Assembly (NCBI GenBank): GCA_964462145.1
Contig: CAYWYB010000048.1
Span: forward strand, 1 to 22,535
From: GCA-2731375 sp964462145
Lineage (GTDB): Bacteria > Pseudomonadota > Alphaproteobacteria > GCA-2731375
Direction of reading: 5' to 3'
DNA: 22,535 nucleotides
In this document: piece by piece, positions 7,385-15,659 of the stretch
Layout: each line of letters opens with the position of its first letter
Position numbering within the stretch: the first letter of the stretch is position 1
Notes under the pieces: generated by a model
Database searches by the model: none
The model's input: the letters and a program-made list of their open reading frames with translations, nothing else
Told to the model about the DNA's origin: nothing
Position numbers and translations under genes: made by a program

Positions 7385-10204
7385 ATGCAGGGTCGCGTAG
7401 GTAATGGAATAGTGGCGGATGTTGCGACGGCGCATCGACAACTGCTCAATGTCGCGCAAGTTTTCGACCAGATTCCCGCTGGGTTCTGCATCGTCGATCT
7501 GGAATGTCGGTTCGTTTATGCCAATGACATGTTCCTGGTCCTGAGCGGCCTTTCAGATAAAACGCATATTGGCCAACCCATCGGCCAGACAATGGCGAAC
7601 GCTGGTCCGCGGATCGAGGGGCTATTGCGCCAGGCAATGGCATATGGAACGGCGCGGCGCGGCCAGGCCAATGAATACGACAGCCGTATAAAATCTGGCG
7701 AGAAAGTCTTTTTGCAGAGCACCTTCTCTCCCGTTCATGATGATCAAGGCAAGGTTATAGGCGCCAGTTGCCTTGTCGCCGATGTCACGGAGCAAGTGAA
7801 GGCTGACGAAGCTCTTGTGCAAAGCGACGAGCGGCTGAATCTCTCCCTTGATGCGGGATCAATCGGTACCTGGACCTGGAACCTTCTGGAAGGTACCCAC
7901 ATCTGGGATACGCGGATGCTGGCAATGTCGGGCATGCCGTCCGACACCGCCAGGGATGTCATGGAGGCTGAATTTATCGGCACCTTGCATCCCGACGACG
8001 TTGATAACGTCTGGGAGGCGGCACGAAAATCGCTGGAAGACGACGCCGAGTATAACGTCGATTATCGGATATACCGGCGGGACAATGGCGAACTTCGCCA
8101 CATCAATGCGCGTGCCCTGGTGGTCCGGAATGATCATCGCCAAGCCATCCGAATGACCGGTGTTTCCATAGATATTACAGAGCAAAAGCGTATCGAGGCC
8201 GAACTGCGGATGGCCCAGGCTTCGCTTGAGGAGCGGGTGCTTGAGCGAACCCAGGCGCTAAACAAAAGCAACCGGCGCCTGCAGACCGAGATGGACGAGC
8301 GCGGCCGCGCCGAGGCCGCCGGGCGCGAAAGTGAAAGATTCGTCAGCACGGTCATTTCCAATATGGTCGATGCCTTGATTACCATGGATGAAAAGGGCGT
8401 GGTGTCGACTTTCAATCAAGGGGCGGAGCGGATATTCGGTTATCCGGACCATGCGGTGATTGGCCGGAATATCAAGATGCTCATGGCCGAACCTGATCGT
8501 TCCAAGCATGACGGATATCTGTCCAAACATCAGGATACCGGTCATTCATCAATGCTTGGGCAGGGACCGCGCCAGGTCACTGGCCGTCACCAGGACGGCC
8601 GCGACCTATTCTTGGAATTGGCGGTCAGCAGCGTCGAAATGGATCAAGGGACCTTATACATCGGCGCACTGCGTGATATTTCAGAGCGCAGACGCCTTGA
8701 GGAACTATTCCAGAGAGTGGTGGAGAATTCGCCGAACTCGATCATATTGAAGGACCTTGAGGATCGGATTCTGCTGGTCAATCGCCGCTTTGAGGAATGG
8801 ACCGGTCGTGCCGCGCGCGATGTGATCGGCAAGACAACCCGTGATATTTATCCCATGGAATACGCGGAACGGGCCGTGGCCTCGGACCAAGATGTCATTC
8901 GCATCGGGCAAAGCCTGACGGAAGAATGGGAAACGACTTTTTCCGATGGTAATTCGCATTATCTTATCGCCAATAAGTTTCCGGTCACGGATGCCGGCGG
9001 CAAAGTTATCGGCGTCTGTACCATCAGCGTTGATGTTTCCGAGTTGAGGGCCGCGGAGACCCAATTGCGCCAGGCCCAGAAGATGGAGGCCATCGGCCAA
9101 TTAACGGGCGGCATCGCGCATGATTTCAACAATCTGCTCGCCATTATGATGGGCAATCTTTCGTTGATGCAGGAAACGCCGGAGCAAGATCCGGAGGTCG
9201 CTGAATTGTTGGAGCCGACCATGCGCGCGATTGATCAGGCGGCCTCTCTGACCGCGCGCATGCTCGCCTTTTCGCGCCAGCAACCGCTTGAAGTAAAGCA
9301 GGTCGATGCGAATGAATTGCTTCGCGGCATACAGTCCTTGATAAAGCGCAGCCTGGTCGAGGACATTGAAATTTCCTTCGATCTGGCGCCTGATCTGCCC
9401 CTTTGTCTGGCTGATCCCAGGCAGCTTGAACAGGCTATTCTGAACTTGTCCATCAATGCCCGCGATGCCATGCCCCAGGGTGGTGCGATCCGCATTGAAA
9501 CCGCGAACGTTTCCTCGGCCCGTGATGCGGACAGGCCGAGCGAGGCACTGCCCGGCGACTATGTCATGATCGCGGTCAGCGATGATGGCGTCGGTATCTC
9601 AGACGAGGATCAGGCGCGGATCTTTGATCCGTTTTTTACCACCAAAGAAGTGGGCAAGGGGACGGGCCTGGGTTTGAGCATGGTTTATGGCTTCGTCAAA
9701 CAATCCGAAGGTCACATCGTCGTGGACTCGGCCAAGGGCGCCGGCACGACGTTTCGAATATTCCTTTCGGCCTTGGCGAAGGGGGACGAGGAACCGCTAT
9801 GGCGGCCGGCCGACGATCAACCCGCCCGCACCGGCAAACGGGAAGTTATCTTGGTCGTGGAGGACGAGCGTGATGTGCAGGTAATGGTTTCGATGATATT
9901 GCGGAGATTGGGCTATGAGGTGCTGCTGGCCAGCACCGGAGCCGAAGGACTGAAACAACTAGCCGGAAATCCCAATATTGACCTTCTGTTGACCGATGTA
10001 TTGCTGCCAGGCGGAATGAATGGACAACAAATGGTGGATCTGGCCAGTGCTGACTACCCTGCCCTGAAGACATTACTCATGTCCGGCTATGCGCGCGATG
10101 CCTTTGTCGACCAGGGGCGGCTGAAGCCCGGCATCGAATTGCTGGGCAAACCGTTCGGTCCGTCCGAGCTGGCCCAGCGGATCCGCGAGGCCCTTGACGG
10201 ATAA
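7385..10204 (+). CDS. Soluble hybrid sensor histidine kinase: PAS-PAS-PAS(FixL-like)-PAS-HisKA-HATPase-REC
   Basis: 939 residues from ATG 7385, which has GGGA 7 bases upstream; GTG 7364 would add 7 residues. There is no transmembrane segment, so it senses a cytoplasmic or diffusible signal. PAS domains lie at about 22-140, 150-268, 322-437 and 440-558, with a coiled coil at 270-320. PAS3 carries EPDRSKHDGYLSKH; its H375 aligns with the heme-ligating His200 of Bradyrhizobium FixL. The phosphoacceptor is H579 in GGIAHDFNNLL. The ATPase has an N box (NLSINARDAM), DDGVGI, PFFTTK and GKGTGLGL. The C-terminal receiver has acidic E826/D827, phospho-acceptor D871 (LLTDVLLPGG) and K922. No separate response regulator with an output domain lies nearby. 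Its own receiver could be an intermediate or a sink in a phosphorelay. Confidence 0.9.
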   Translation: MQGRVGNGIVADVATAHRQLLNVAQVFDQIPAGFCIVDLECRFVYANDMFLVLSGLSDKTHIGQPIGQTMANAGPRIEGLLRQAMAYGTARRGQANEYDSRIKSGEKVFLQSTFSPVHDDQGKVIGASCLVADVTEQVKADEALVQSDERLNLSLDAGSIGTWTWNLLEGTHIWDTRMLAMSGMPSDTARDVMEAEFIGTLHPDDVDNVWEAARKSLEDDAEYNVDYRIYRRDNGELRHINARALVVRNDHRQAIRMTGVSIDITEQKRIEAELRMAQASLEERVLERTQALNKSNRRLQTEMDERGRAEAAGRESERFVSTVISNMVDALITMDEKGVVSTFNQGAERIFGYPDHAVIGRNIKMLMAEPDRSKHDGYLSKHQDTGHSSMLGQGPRQVTGRHQDGRDLFLELAVSSVEMDQGTLYIGALRDISERRRLEELFQRVVENSPNSIILKDLEDRILLVNRRFEEWTGRAARDVIGKTTRDIYPMEYAERAVASDQDVIRIGQSLTEEWETTFSDGNSHYLIANKFPVTDAGGKVIGVCTISVDVSELRAAETQLRQAQKMEAIGQLTGGIAHDFNNLLAIMMGNLSLMQETPEQDPEVAELLEPTMRAIDQAASLTARMLAFSRQQPLEVKQVDANELLRGIQSLIKRSLVEDIEISFDLAPDLPLCLADPRQLEQAILNLSINARDAMPQGGAIRIETANVSSARDADRPSEALPGDYVMIAVSDDGVGISDEDQARIFDPFFTTKEVGKGTGLGLSMVYGFVKQSEGHIVVDSAKGAGTTFRIFLSALAKGDEEPLWRPADDQPARTGKREVILVVEDERDVQVMVSMILRRLGYEVLLASTGAEGLKQLAGNPNIDLLLTDVLLPGGMNGQQMVDLASADYPALKTLLMSGYARDAFVDQGRLKPGIELLGKPFGPSELAQRIREALDG

Positions 10205-10208
10205 TAGC

Positions 10209-10255
10209 GGCCAACGGCGAAAAATATTTTCTTCGCCAAACGGTGAAAATTGGCC
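10209..10255 (+). other. Nested inverted repeats downstream of hybrid kinase, upstream of pccB
   Basis: Outer arms GGCCAA (10209-10214) and TTGGCC (10250-10255) enclose inner arms GGCGAA (10216-10221) and TTCGCC (10232-10237), with an A/T-rich inner loop. No long T run follows. It begins 4 bases after the kinase stop, so it may be a transcript-end structure. A role in the 5' region of pccB is the alternative. I saw no convincing promoter in the rest of the 133-bp gap. Confidence 0.4.
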
Positions 10256-10337
10256 TTGATCGGGCTGCCCATCGGCCCCTGTATCGTGCTATCAAACAGG
10301 CAGTGTAACAAGATCCCGTTGGGAAGGTGGTAGGTTC

Positions 10338-11870
10338 ATGCAGGACATCCTGCGTCAGCTTGAGGCGAAGCGCGCGGCGGCGCGCGCCGGTGGCGGTGAA
10401 AAACGCATTCAGGCGCAACATGCAAAAGGCAAATTGACGGCGCGGGAGAGGCTGGAAATGCTGCTCGATCCCGATTCGTTCGAGGAATATGACATGTTCG
10501 TCGAGCATCGCTGTGAAGATTTCGGCATGGCCGATCAGCGTGTTCCCGGCGACGGCGTGGTTACCGGTTGGGGCACCATCAATGGCCGTCTGGTCTTTGT
10601 CTTCAGCCAGGATTTCACCGTCTTCGGCGGCTCTCTGTCAGAGGCCCATGCGGAAAAGATCTGCAAGATCATGGATCAGGCCATGAAGGCCGGCGCGCCG
10701 GTCATTGGCCTGAACGATTCCGGCGGCGCCCGCATTCAGGAAGGCGTCGCCTCGCTGGGCGGCTATGCGGAAGTTTTTCAACGCAATGTCATGGCCTCGG
10801 GCGTGGTGCCGCAGATCTCTGTCATCATGGGCCCCAGCGCCGGCGGTGCCGTCTATTCGCCGGCGATGACCGACTTCATCTGCATGGTCAAGGACAGCTC
10901 GTACATGTATGTCACCGGCCCCGACGTGGTGAAGACGGTGACCCAGGAAGAGGTGACCCACGAGGAACTGGGCGGCGCCTCGACCCATAGCCGGAAATCT
11001 GGTGTTGCCGACCTGGCCTTCGAAAATGATGTGGAGGCCCTGGCGCAAATCAGGCGGTTGTTTGATTTTCTGCCCCTTTCGAACCGCAGCGGCGTGCCGC
11101 ACCGGCCCACGGACGACCCGATCGACCGGGCGGAGCAATCCCTCAATACCCTGGTGCCGGCCAACCCGAACAAGCCCTATGACATCAAGGAGCTGTTGGA
11201 AAAAGTTGTCGATGACGGCGATTTCTATGAAATTCAGCCTGAATTCGCCGGCAACATCGTCATTGGTTTTGGCCGTGTCGATGGCGCCACGGTTGGTTTC
11301 GTGGCCAACCAACCCATGGTCCTGGCCGGTTGTCTGGACATCGATTCCGCCCGCAAGGGCGCGCGCTTCGTGCGCTTTTGCGATTGTTTCGAGATTCCCA
11401 TCGTGACCTTCGTCGATGTGCCCGGCTTCCTGCCCGGCACGGCGCAGGAATACGGCGCCATCATCACCCATGGCGCCAAATTGCTCTATGCCTACGCCGA
11501 GGCCACCGTGCCCAAGGTCACGGTGATTACCCGCAAGGCCTATGGCGGCGCCTATGATGTCATGGCCTCGAAGCATTTGCGCGGCGATGTCAACTTTGCC
11601 TGGCCAGGGGCGGAGATCGCCGTGATGGGTGCCAAGGGCGCGGTCGAGATTATTTTCCGCTCGGAGCTGGATAATCCCGAACGTATAGAGCAATTGACCC
11701 AGGAATACGGCGATACATTCGCCAACCCCTTTATTGCCGGCAAGCGTGGTTATATCGATGATGTGATCATGCCCCACAATACCCGCCGGCGCATTGCCAG
11801 GGCGCTGACCATGCTGAAGAACAAGAAGCTGGAAAACCCCTGGAAAAAGCACGGCAATATTCCGCTCTAG
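10338..11870 (+). CDS. pccB: Propionyl-CoA carboxylase beta chain (carboxyltransferase subunit)
   Basis: 510 residues, the usual PccB length, preceded by AAGGTGG 7 bases before the ATG. It transfers carboxyl from carboxybiotin on PccA to propionyl-CoA, giving (S)-methylmalonyl-CoA. Both crotonase-like halves are intact. The N half has NDSGGARIQEG (about 126-136) and GPSAGGAVYSPAMTDF. The C half has VDVPGFLPGTAQEYGAIITHGAKLLYAYAEATVPK and RKAYGGAYDVMASKHLRGDVNFAWPGAEIAVMGAKGAVEI. D407 in GGAYDVM corresponds to Asp422 of Streptomyces PccB, which favours propionyl-CoA over acetyl-CoA. PccA lies downstream, but a terminator separates the two genes. The methylmalonyl-CoA epimerase and mutase are not in the window. 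Confidence 0.93.
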   Translation: MQDILRQLEAKRAAARAGGGEKRIQAQHAKGKLTARERLEMLLDPDSFEEYDMFVEHRCEDFGMADQRVPGDGVVTGWGTINGRLVFVFSQDFTVFGGSLSEAHAEKICKIMDQAMKAGAPVIGLNDSGGARIQEGVASLGGYAEVFQRNVMASGVVPQISVIMGPSAGGAVYSPAMTDFICMVKDSSYMYVTGPDVVKTVTQEEVTHEELGGASTHSRKSGVADLAFENDVEALAQIRRLFDFLPLSNRSGVPHRPTDDPIDRAEQSLNTLVPANPNKPYDIKELLEKVVDDGDFYEIQPEFAGNIVIGFGRVDGATVGFVANQPMVLAGCLDIDSARKGARFVRFCDCFEIPIVTFVDVPGFLPGTAQEYGAIITHGAKLLYAYAEATVPKVTVITRKAYGGAYDVMASKHLRGDVNFAWPGAEIAVMGAKGAVEIIFRSELDNPERIEQLTQEYGDTFANPFIAGKRGYIDDVIMPHNTRRRIARALTMLKNKKLENPWKKHGNIPL

Positions 11871-11919
11871 GCGCGTCCCGAATCCTTACAGCGGACCCGC
11901 GCCTAGAGCCCGTTTTTTT
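11865..11919 (+). terminator. Rho-independent terminator overlapping pccB stop codon
   Basis: CTCTAGGCGCG (11865-11875) pairs perfectly over 11 bp with CGCGCCTAGAG (11898-11908). TCC (11876-11878) and GGA (11893-11895) can extend the stem past a two-base bulge. CCCG and seven T follow (to 11919). The pccB TAG (11868-11870) lies inside the 5' arm. This is a strong intrinsic terminator shape, placed between the two subunit genes. Confidence 0.8.
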
Positions 11920-11941
11920 GAGCCCATTTTTTTGAGCTAGG
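11906..11941 (+). repeat. Tandem 14-bp repeat with T7 tracts between pccB and pccA
   Basis: GAGCCCGTTTTTTT (11906-11919) is followed directly by GAGCCCATTTTTTT (11920-11933) and then GAGC. CCTAG (11902-11906) and CTAGG (11937-11941) flank the pair as an inverted repeat. The copies differ at one base, suggesting a local duplication of the terminator tail. Confidence 0.75.
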
Positions 11942-11968
11942 ACTTTAGAACTCGAAAGTATCGTATTG

Positions 11969-13954
11969 ATGTTCTCTAAAATTCTCATCGCCAACCGCGG
12001 CGAAATTGCCTGCCGGGTTATCCGCAGCGCCCGTGCCATGGGGATCGCCACGGTGGCGGTCTATTCCGAGGCTGACGCCAACGCCCTACATGTGGAAATG
12101 GCGGACGAAGCCATCGCCATTGGCCCGGCCCCGGCGGCGGAAAGCTATCTGGTTACCGAACGGATACTGGATGCCATCAAGCGCAGCGGCGCCGAAGCGG
12201 TGCATCCGGGCTATGGCTTCCTTTCGGAGAATCCTGCCTTTGCCCTGGCCCTGGCCGATATGGGCGTCGCTTTCATCGGCCCGCCGGTGGGCGCCATTGA
12301 GGCCATGGGCGACAAGATCGCATCCAAGAAACTAGCACAGGAAGCCGGCGTCAATTCCGTGCCGGGCCATTTGGAAGTGTTGAAGGACGAGGACGATGCG
12401 GCGGCTGTCGCTGGACGATTGGGCTATCCGGTCATGTTGAAGGCCTCTGCCGGGGGCGGCGGCAAGGGGATGCGGGTGGCATTTACGGAGGCGGAGGCGC
12501 GGGAAGGCTTCACCTCGGCCCAGAACGAGGCGCGCTCCAGCTTCGCCGATGACCGGGTGTTCGCCGAGAAATTCATTGAACAGCCCCGCCATATCGAAAT
12601 TCAGGTGCTGGCCGATGGCCATGGCAATTGTATCTATCTGGGCGAACGCGAATGTTCCATCCAGCGGCGCCATCAAAAGGTTATCGAAGAGGCACCCTCT
12701 CCGTTTCTGGACGAGGCCACCCGCCAGGCCATGGGTGAACAGGCGGTGGCCCTGGCCCGCGCCGTGGACTACCGCTCGGCCGGGACCGTGGAGTTCATCG
12801 TTGATAAGGACCGGAATTTCTATTTCCTCGAGATGAATACCCGCTTGCAGGTGGAACACCCCGTCACGGAAATGGTCTATGGCGTTGATTTGGTCGAGGA
12901 AATGATCCGTATCGCCGCCGGCGAACCCATGAGCCTGAGCCAGGGCGATGTCCGGGCCGATGGCTGGGCCATTGAATGCCGCCTGTATGCCGAGGATCCG
13001 TTCCGCAATTTCATGCCCTCCATCGGCCGTCTGGTGCGCTGCAAGCCGCCAGCCGAGACCGAAAATGTGCGGGTCGATACCGGCGTGGTCGAAGGTTCAG
13101 AGATCACCATGTACTACGATCCCATGATCGCCAAGCTGGTTACCAAGGGCCAGGACCGGGCCGGCGCCATTGCCGCCATGCAGTCCGCCCTGGATAGCTA
13201 TTACGTGCGCGGTATCAATCACAACATGAGCTTTCTAACCGCGCTGATCAGCCATCCCCGTTTCGTCGAAGGCCGCCTGACCACGGCTTTTATCGACGAA
13301 GAATATCCCGATGGCTTTACCGGCGCGCCGCGCGACGGCGCGGTGCTGGATGCGCTGCTGGCCGCCGGTGTGCTGATGCATCAGCGACGGGCGGACCGCG
13401 CGGCCTCGGTCGATGGCCAGTTGGCGCATTACCGGCCCACGCTCGGCACGGATTGGGTCGTCGGCCTGGATGACGAATATCACGCTGTTACGGTGACGTC
13501 GGTGGAAGACGGCTTTGATGTGGATCTTGATGGCCGCTTAATCGCCGTGCGCAGCTATTGGCGGCCGGGCGAGCGTCTGTTCACGGGCACGGTCAATGGC
13601 CGTCATGTCGCCGTGCAGGCTGATGTGGCGGCGGCTGGGTTCCAATTGCGCCACGGCGGCGTCGAAGCAGGCGTTTCCGTTCGCCGCCCCCGGGCGGCGG
13701 AACTGGCAGCCTTGATGCCGCACAAGGCGCCGCCCGACACCTCGAAATATTTGCTCTGTCCCATGCCGGGCCTGATCATTTCCCTGGCCGTGGCGGAGGG
13801 CGAGGAGGTCAAGGCCGGGCAGGCCTTGGCGGTGGTCGAGGCCATGAAGATGGAAAATATCCTGCGCGCCGAGCGTGATGGTACCGTTGCTGCCCTGAAG
13901 GCCGGTCCCGGCGACAGCCTGGCGGTGGACGACGTTATCATGGAATTCGAATAG
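11969..13954 (+). CDS. pccA: Propionyl-CoA carboxylase alpha chain (biotin carboxylase plus biotin carrier)
   Basis: 661 residues from ATG 11969; the in-frame TTG three bases earlier is less likely. The biotin carboxylase N domain is FSKILIANRGEIACRVIRSA. The ATP-grasp domain shows KASAGGGGKGMRV, ERECSIQRRHQKVIEEAPSP and EMNTRLQVEHPVTE. A PccA-type linker (BT) region follows. The C-terminal biotinyl domain has VVEAMKMEN, where K627 (codon 13847-13849) is the biotin attachment site. It carboxylates its own biotin with ATP and bicarbonate and passes the carboxyl to PccB. Length and the BT region fit PccA better than acetyl-CoA or methylcrotonyl-CoA carboxylase, although the latter is the main alternative. 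No good Shine-Dalgarno is seen. It may depend on terminator read-through or a promoter inside the 98-bp gap. Confidence 0.92.
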   Translation: MFSKILIANRGEIACRVIRSARAMGIATVAVYSEADANALHVEMADEAIAIGPAPAAESYLVTERILDAIKRSGAEAVHPGYGFLSENPAFALALADMGVAFIGPPVGAIEAMGDKIASKKLAQEAGVNSVPGHLEVLKDEDDAAAVAGRLGYPVMLKASAGGGGKGMRVAFTEAEAREGFTSAQNEARSSFADDRVFAEKFIEQPRHIEIQVLADGHGNCIYLGERECSIQRRHQKVIEEAPSPFLDEATRQAMGEQAVALARAVDYRSAGTVEFIVDKDRNFYFLEMNTRLQVEHPVTEMVYGVDLVEEMIRIAAGEPMSLSQGDVRADGWAIECRLYAEDPFRNFMPSIGRLVRCKPPAETENVRVDTGVVEGSEITMYYDPMIAKLVTKGQDRAGAIAAMQSALDSYYVRGINHNMSFLTALISHPRFVEGRLTTAFIDEEYPDGFTGAPRDGAVLDALLAAGVLMHQRRADRAASVDGQLAHYRPTLGTDWVVGLDDEYHAVTVTSVEDGFDVDLDGRLIAVRSYWRPGERLFTGTVNGRHVAVQADVAAAGFQLRHGGVEAGVSVRRPRAAELAALMPHKAPPDTSKYLLCPMPGLIISLAVAEGEEVKAGQALAVVEAMKMENILRAERDGTVAALKAGPGDSLAVDDVIMEFE

Positions 13955-13963
13955 GCCCCTCCC

Positions 13964-14245
13964 ATGCCATCGCCGGAACAAAGCGTTCGGGTGGTAATCA
14001 AGGGCCGGGTTCAGGGTGTCTGGTACCGCGGCTGGACGGTGGAAACGGCACAGGCCCTGGGTCTGCACGGCTGGGTGTGTAATCTGGACGACGGCAGTGT
14101 CGAGGCGGTATTTTCAGGACCGGCGCGGGATGTGGACGCCATGCTGGCCCGCTGTCACCAGGGCCCGCCGGCGGCCCGGGTCTCGTCCGTGACAGTAGAG
14201 GATTGGCCCGGCCCCGTTCCGGCGGATTTCCGTCAAGTGCGGTAG
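13964..14245 (+). CDS. acyP: Acylphosphatase
   Basis: A 93-residue single-domain acylphosphatase beginning 9 bp after pccA, so probably cotranscribed. The signature VRVVIKGRVQGVWYRGWTV supplies the phosphate-binding loop and catalytic R22. N40 in GWVCNLDDGSVEAVFSG is the catalytic asparagine that positions water. The family hydrolyses carboxyl-phosphate bonds such as acetyl phosphate and carbamoyl phosphate. A link to carboxylase metabolism (carboxyphosphate is the biotin carboxylase intermediate) is tempting but is only an inference from adjacency. It converges with the minus-strand gene only 7 bp away, with no obvious terminator in the gap. Confidence 0.93.
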   Translation: MPSPEQSVRVVIKGRVQGVWYRGWTVETAQALGLHGWVCNLDDGSVEAVFSGPARDVDAMLARCHQGPPAARVSSVTVEDWPGPVPADFRQVR

Positions 14246-14252
14246 ATTTTGA

Positions 14253-14804
14253 CTACGGCTCCAGTGGTGGTTCCACACCGTCGGGCAGGGGCATCTCGAA
14301 TACATTCAAGGTCATGGAGACCATGGCGTAATAGCCCAAAATGCCCACCAGATCGACCACGCCCTGCTCTCCCAATTGTGCCTTGGCTTCCTCGTAGGTG
14401 GCATCGGAAACGCGGCTTTCCTGGTACAATTCGGTGCAAAATTTATAGATCGCCGCTTCATCGGCCCGGTCGAAGGCCGGTGTTTGGCGCTGGCGCAGGG
14501 CCTCCACGATTTCCGCCGACAAGCCACCCTCCAGGGCCATGGGGGCGTGCGCGAACCATTCGAACTGCGCGGTCCATTGCCGCGCCGTGACCAATATGGC
14601 CAGCTCAGAAAGGCGCGGCTCCAGGGCGCTGTTGAAGCGGCAGTATTCCCCAACCTTTTGTGCCCGGTCGGCGAAGTCGGGACTGTGTATCCAGGCCTGG
14701 AAAGGCCCGCCCATGCTGCCGCGCGGACCGGCCATGATATTGTCGTAAAATTCACGTTGGGCGGCGCCCATCTCGGCGGGCGCAAGCGGCTTGATGCGGG
14801 GCAT
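14253..14804 (-). CDS. Carboxymuconolactone decarboxylase/AhpD-fold protein lacking the redox cysteines
   Basis: A 183-residue all-helical protein of the CMD/AhpD fold, recognised by the block SELAILVTARQWTAQFEWFAHAPMALEGGLSAEIVEAL. In AhpD-like peroxidases this region carries a CxxC motif and a catalytic His. Here the position reads AQFEWFAH, so His is kept but no CxxC is present, making alkylhydroperoxidase activity unlikely. GGAGAG lies just upstream of the ATG. It is the last gene of a three-gene minus-strand group, 40 bp after the SDR gene. Such CMD proteins often sit with dehydrogenases in catabolic clusters, but the reaction is unknown. Confidence 0.82.
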   Translation of the reverse strand: MPRIKPLAPAEMGAAQREFYDNIMAGPRGSMGGPFQAWIHSPDFADRAQKVGEYCRFNSALEPRLSELAILVTARQWTAQFEWFAHAPMALEGGLSAEIVEALRQRQTPAFDRADEAAIYKFCTELYQESRVSDATYEEAKAQLGEQGVVDLVGILGYYAMVSMTLNVFEMPLPDGVEPPLEP

Positions 14805-14844
14805 GGCGGACTCTCCGATTTTGATTATTTTCTGCTCTAGGCGG

Positions 14845-15615
14845 CTACATCCCGATACAGGCGCCGCCGTCGATATTCAGGTGCTGTCCGGTGACGTAAC
14901 TGGCGCCATCTGACAGCAGGAAGCAGACCGGCTTGGCGACTTCCTCCGGCGCTGAAAAGCGGCCCATGGGGATCATGGCCATGTATTGGTCGCGGAACTT
15001 CTCGCCCCGCACGGTTTCCGTCATCTGGGTTTCCACCAGGCCGAAACAGACCGAGTTGACCCGGATGCCGTGGTGGCCCCACTCCCGCGCCGCGCTCATT
15101 GTGATGCCCAGCACGCCGGATTTGGCGGCGCCATAGTTGATCTGCCCGATTGTGCCCCGCCGTCCGGCGATGGAGGAGACATTGACGATGGCGCCGGGGG
15201 CCTCGTCGCCATCCTTGGCGCGTTCCATGTAATGGCGGCCAACTTCCTGCAGGCACAGGAAGACGCCGGTCAGATTGACATCAATGACCTGCTGCCAGGT
15301 TTCCACGGGCATCTTGTGGATCATCGCCGCGCGGACGATACCGGCATTGTTCATCAGGCCATGGATGGCACCGAAATCACGCACGACATCCGCCACCATG
15401 CCTTGGACGAAGCCGGGTTCGGCAACGCTGCCCACATAGGCCCTGGCGTTGTCGCCCAGGGCTTCGGCGACCGCACCCAGGGTATCGCCGTTGACGTCGA
15501 CCAAGGCCACCTTGGCACCCAGTTCAACGGCCAGTTCCGCCGTTGCCTTGCCGATGCCCTGGCCCGCGCCGGTAACCAGAATAGTACGCCCTTCCAGGCT
15601 CATGGGATTTGTCAT
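14845..15615 (-). CDS. Short-chain dehydrogenase/reductase, FabG-like
   Basis: A 256-residue classical SDR. The nucleotide-binding motif TGAGQGIG lies near the N terminus. Asp in ALVDVN at the end of beta-2 points to NAD(H) rather than NADP(H). NNAG, the catalytic Ser of IVNVSSIAG and the YGAAK Tyr-Lys pair are present, and the C-terminal FLLSDGASYVTGQHLNIDGG block is typical of 3-hydroxyacyl or alcohol dehydrogenases. GGAG precedes the ATG at good spacing; an internal ATG four codons on is an alternative start. It lies between a thioesterase and a CMD protein on the same strand, suggesting oxidation of a hydroxyacyl or similar intermediate. Specificity cannot be read from sequence. Confidence 0.9.
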   Translation of the reverse strand: MTNPMSLEGRTILVTGAGQGIGKATAELAVELGAKVALVDVNGDTLGAVAEALGDNARAYVGSVAEPGFVQGMVADVVRDFGAIHGLMNNAGIVRAAMIHKMPVETWQQVIDVNLTGVFLCLQEVGRHYMERAKDGDEAPGAIVNVSSIAGRRGTIGQINYGAAKSGVLGITMSAAREWGHHGIRVNSVCFGLVETQMTETVRGEKFRDQYMAMIPMGRFSAPEEVAKPVCFLLSDGASYVTGQHLNIDGGACIGM

Positions 15616-15659
15616 GCCGTTCTCCGTGGATGTAATTTTTTGGCTTTCAGATGCCCTAG

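Noticed and set aside
10638..11852. 404-codon open frame antisense to pccB
   Set aside because: It lies wholly inside a clear pccB gene in a GC-rich genome, where long antisense frames arise by chance. Its translation resembles no protein family I know.
12332..12859. 175-codon minus-strand frame in pccA
   Set aside because: It is antisense to conserved biotin carboxylase motifs and shows no independent features.
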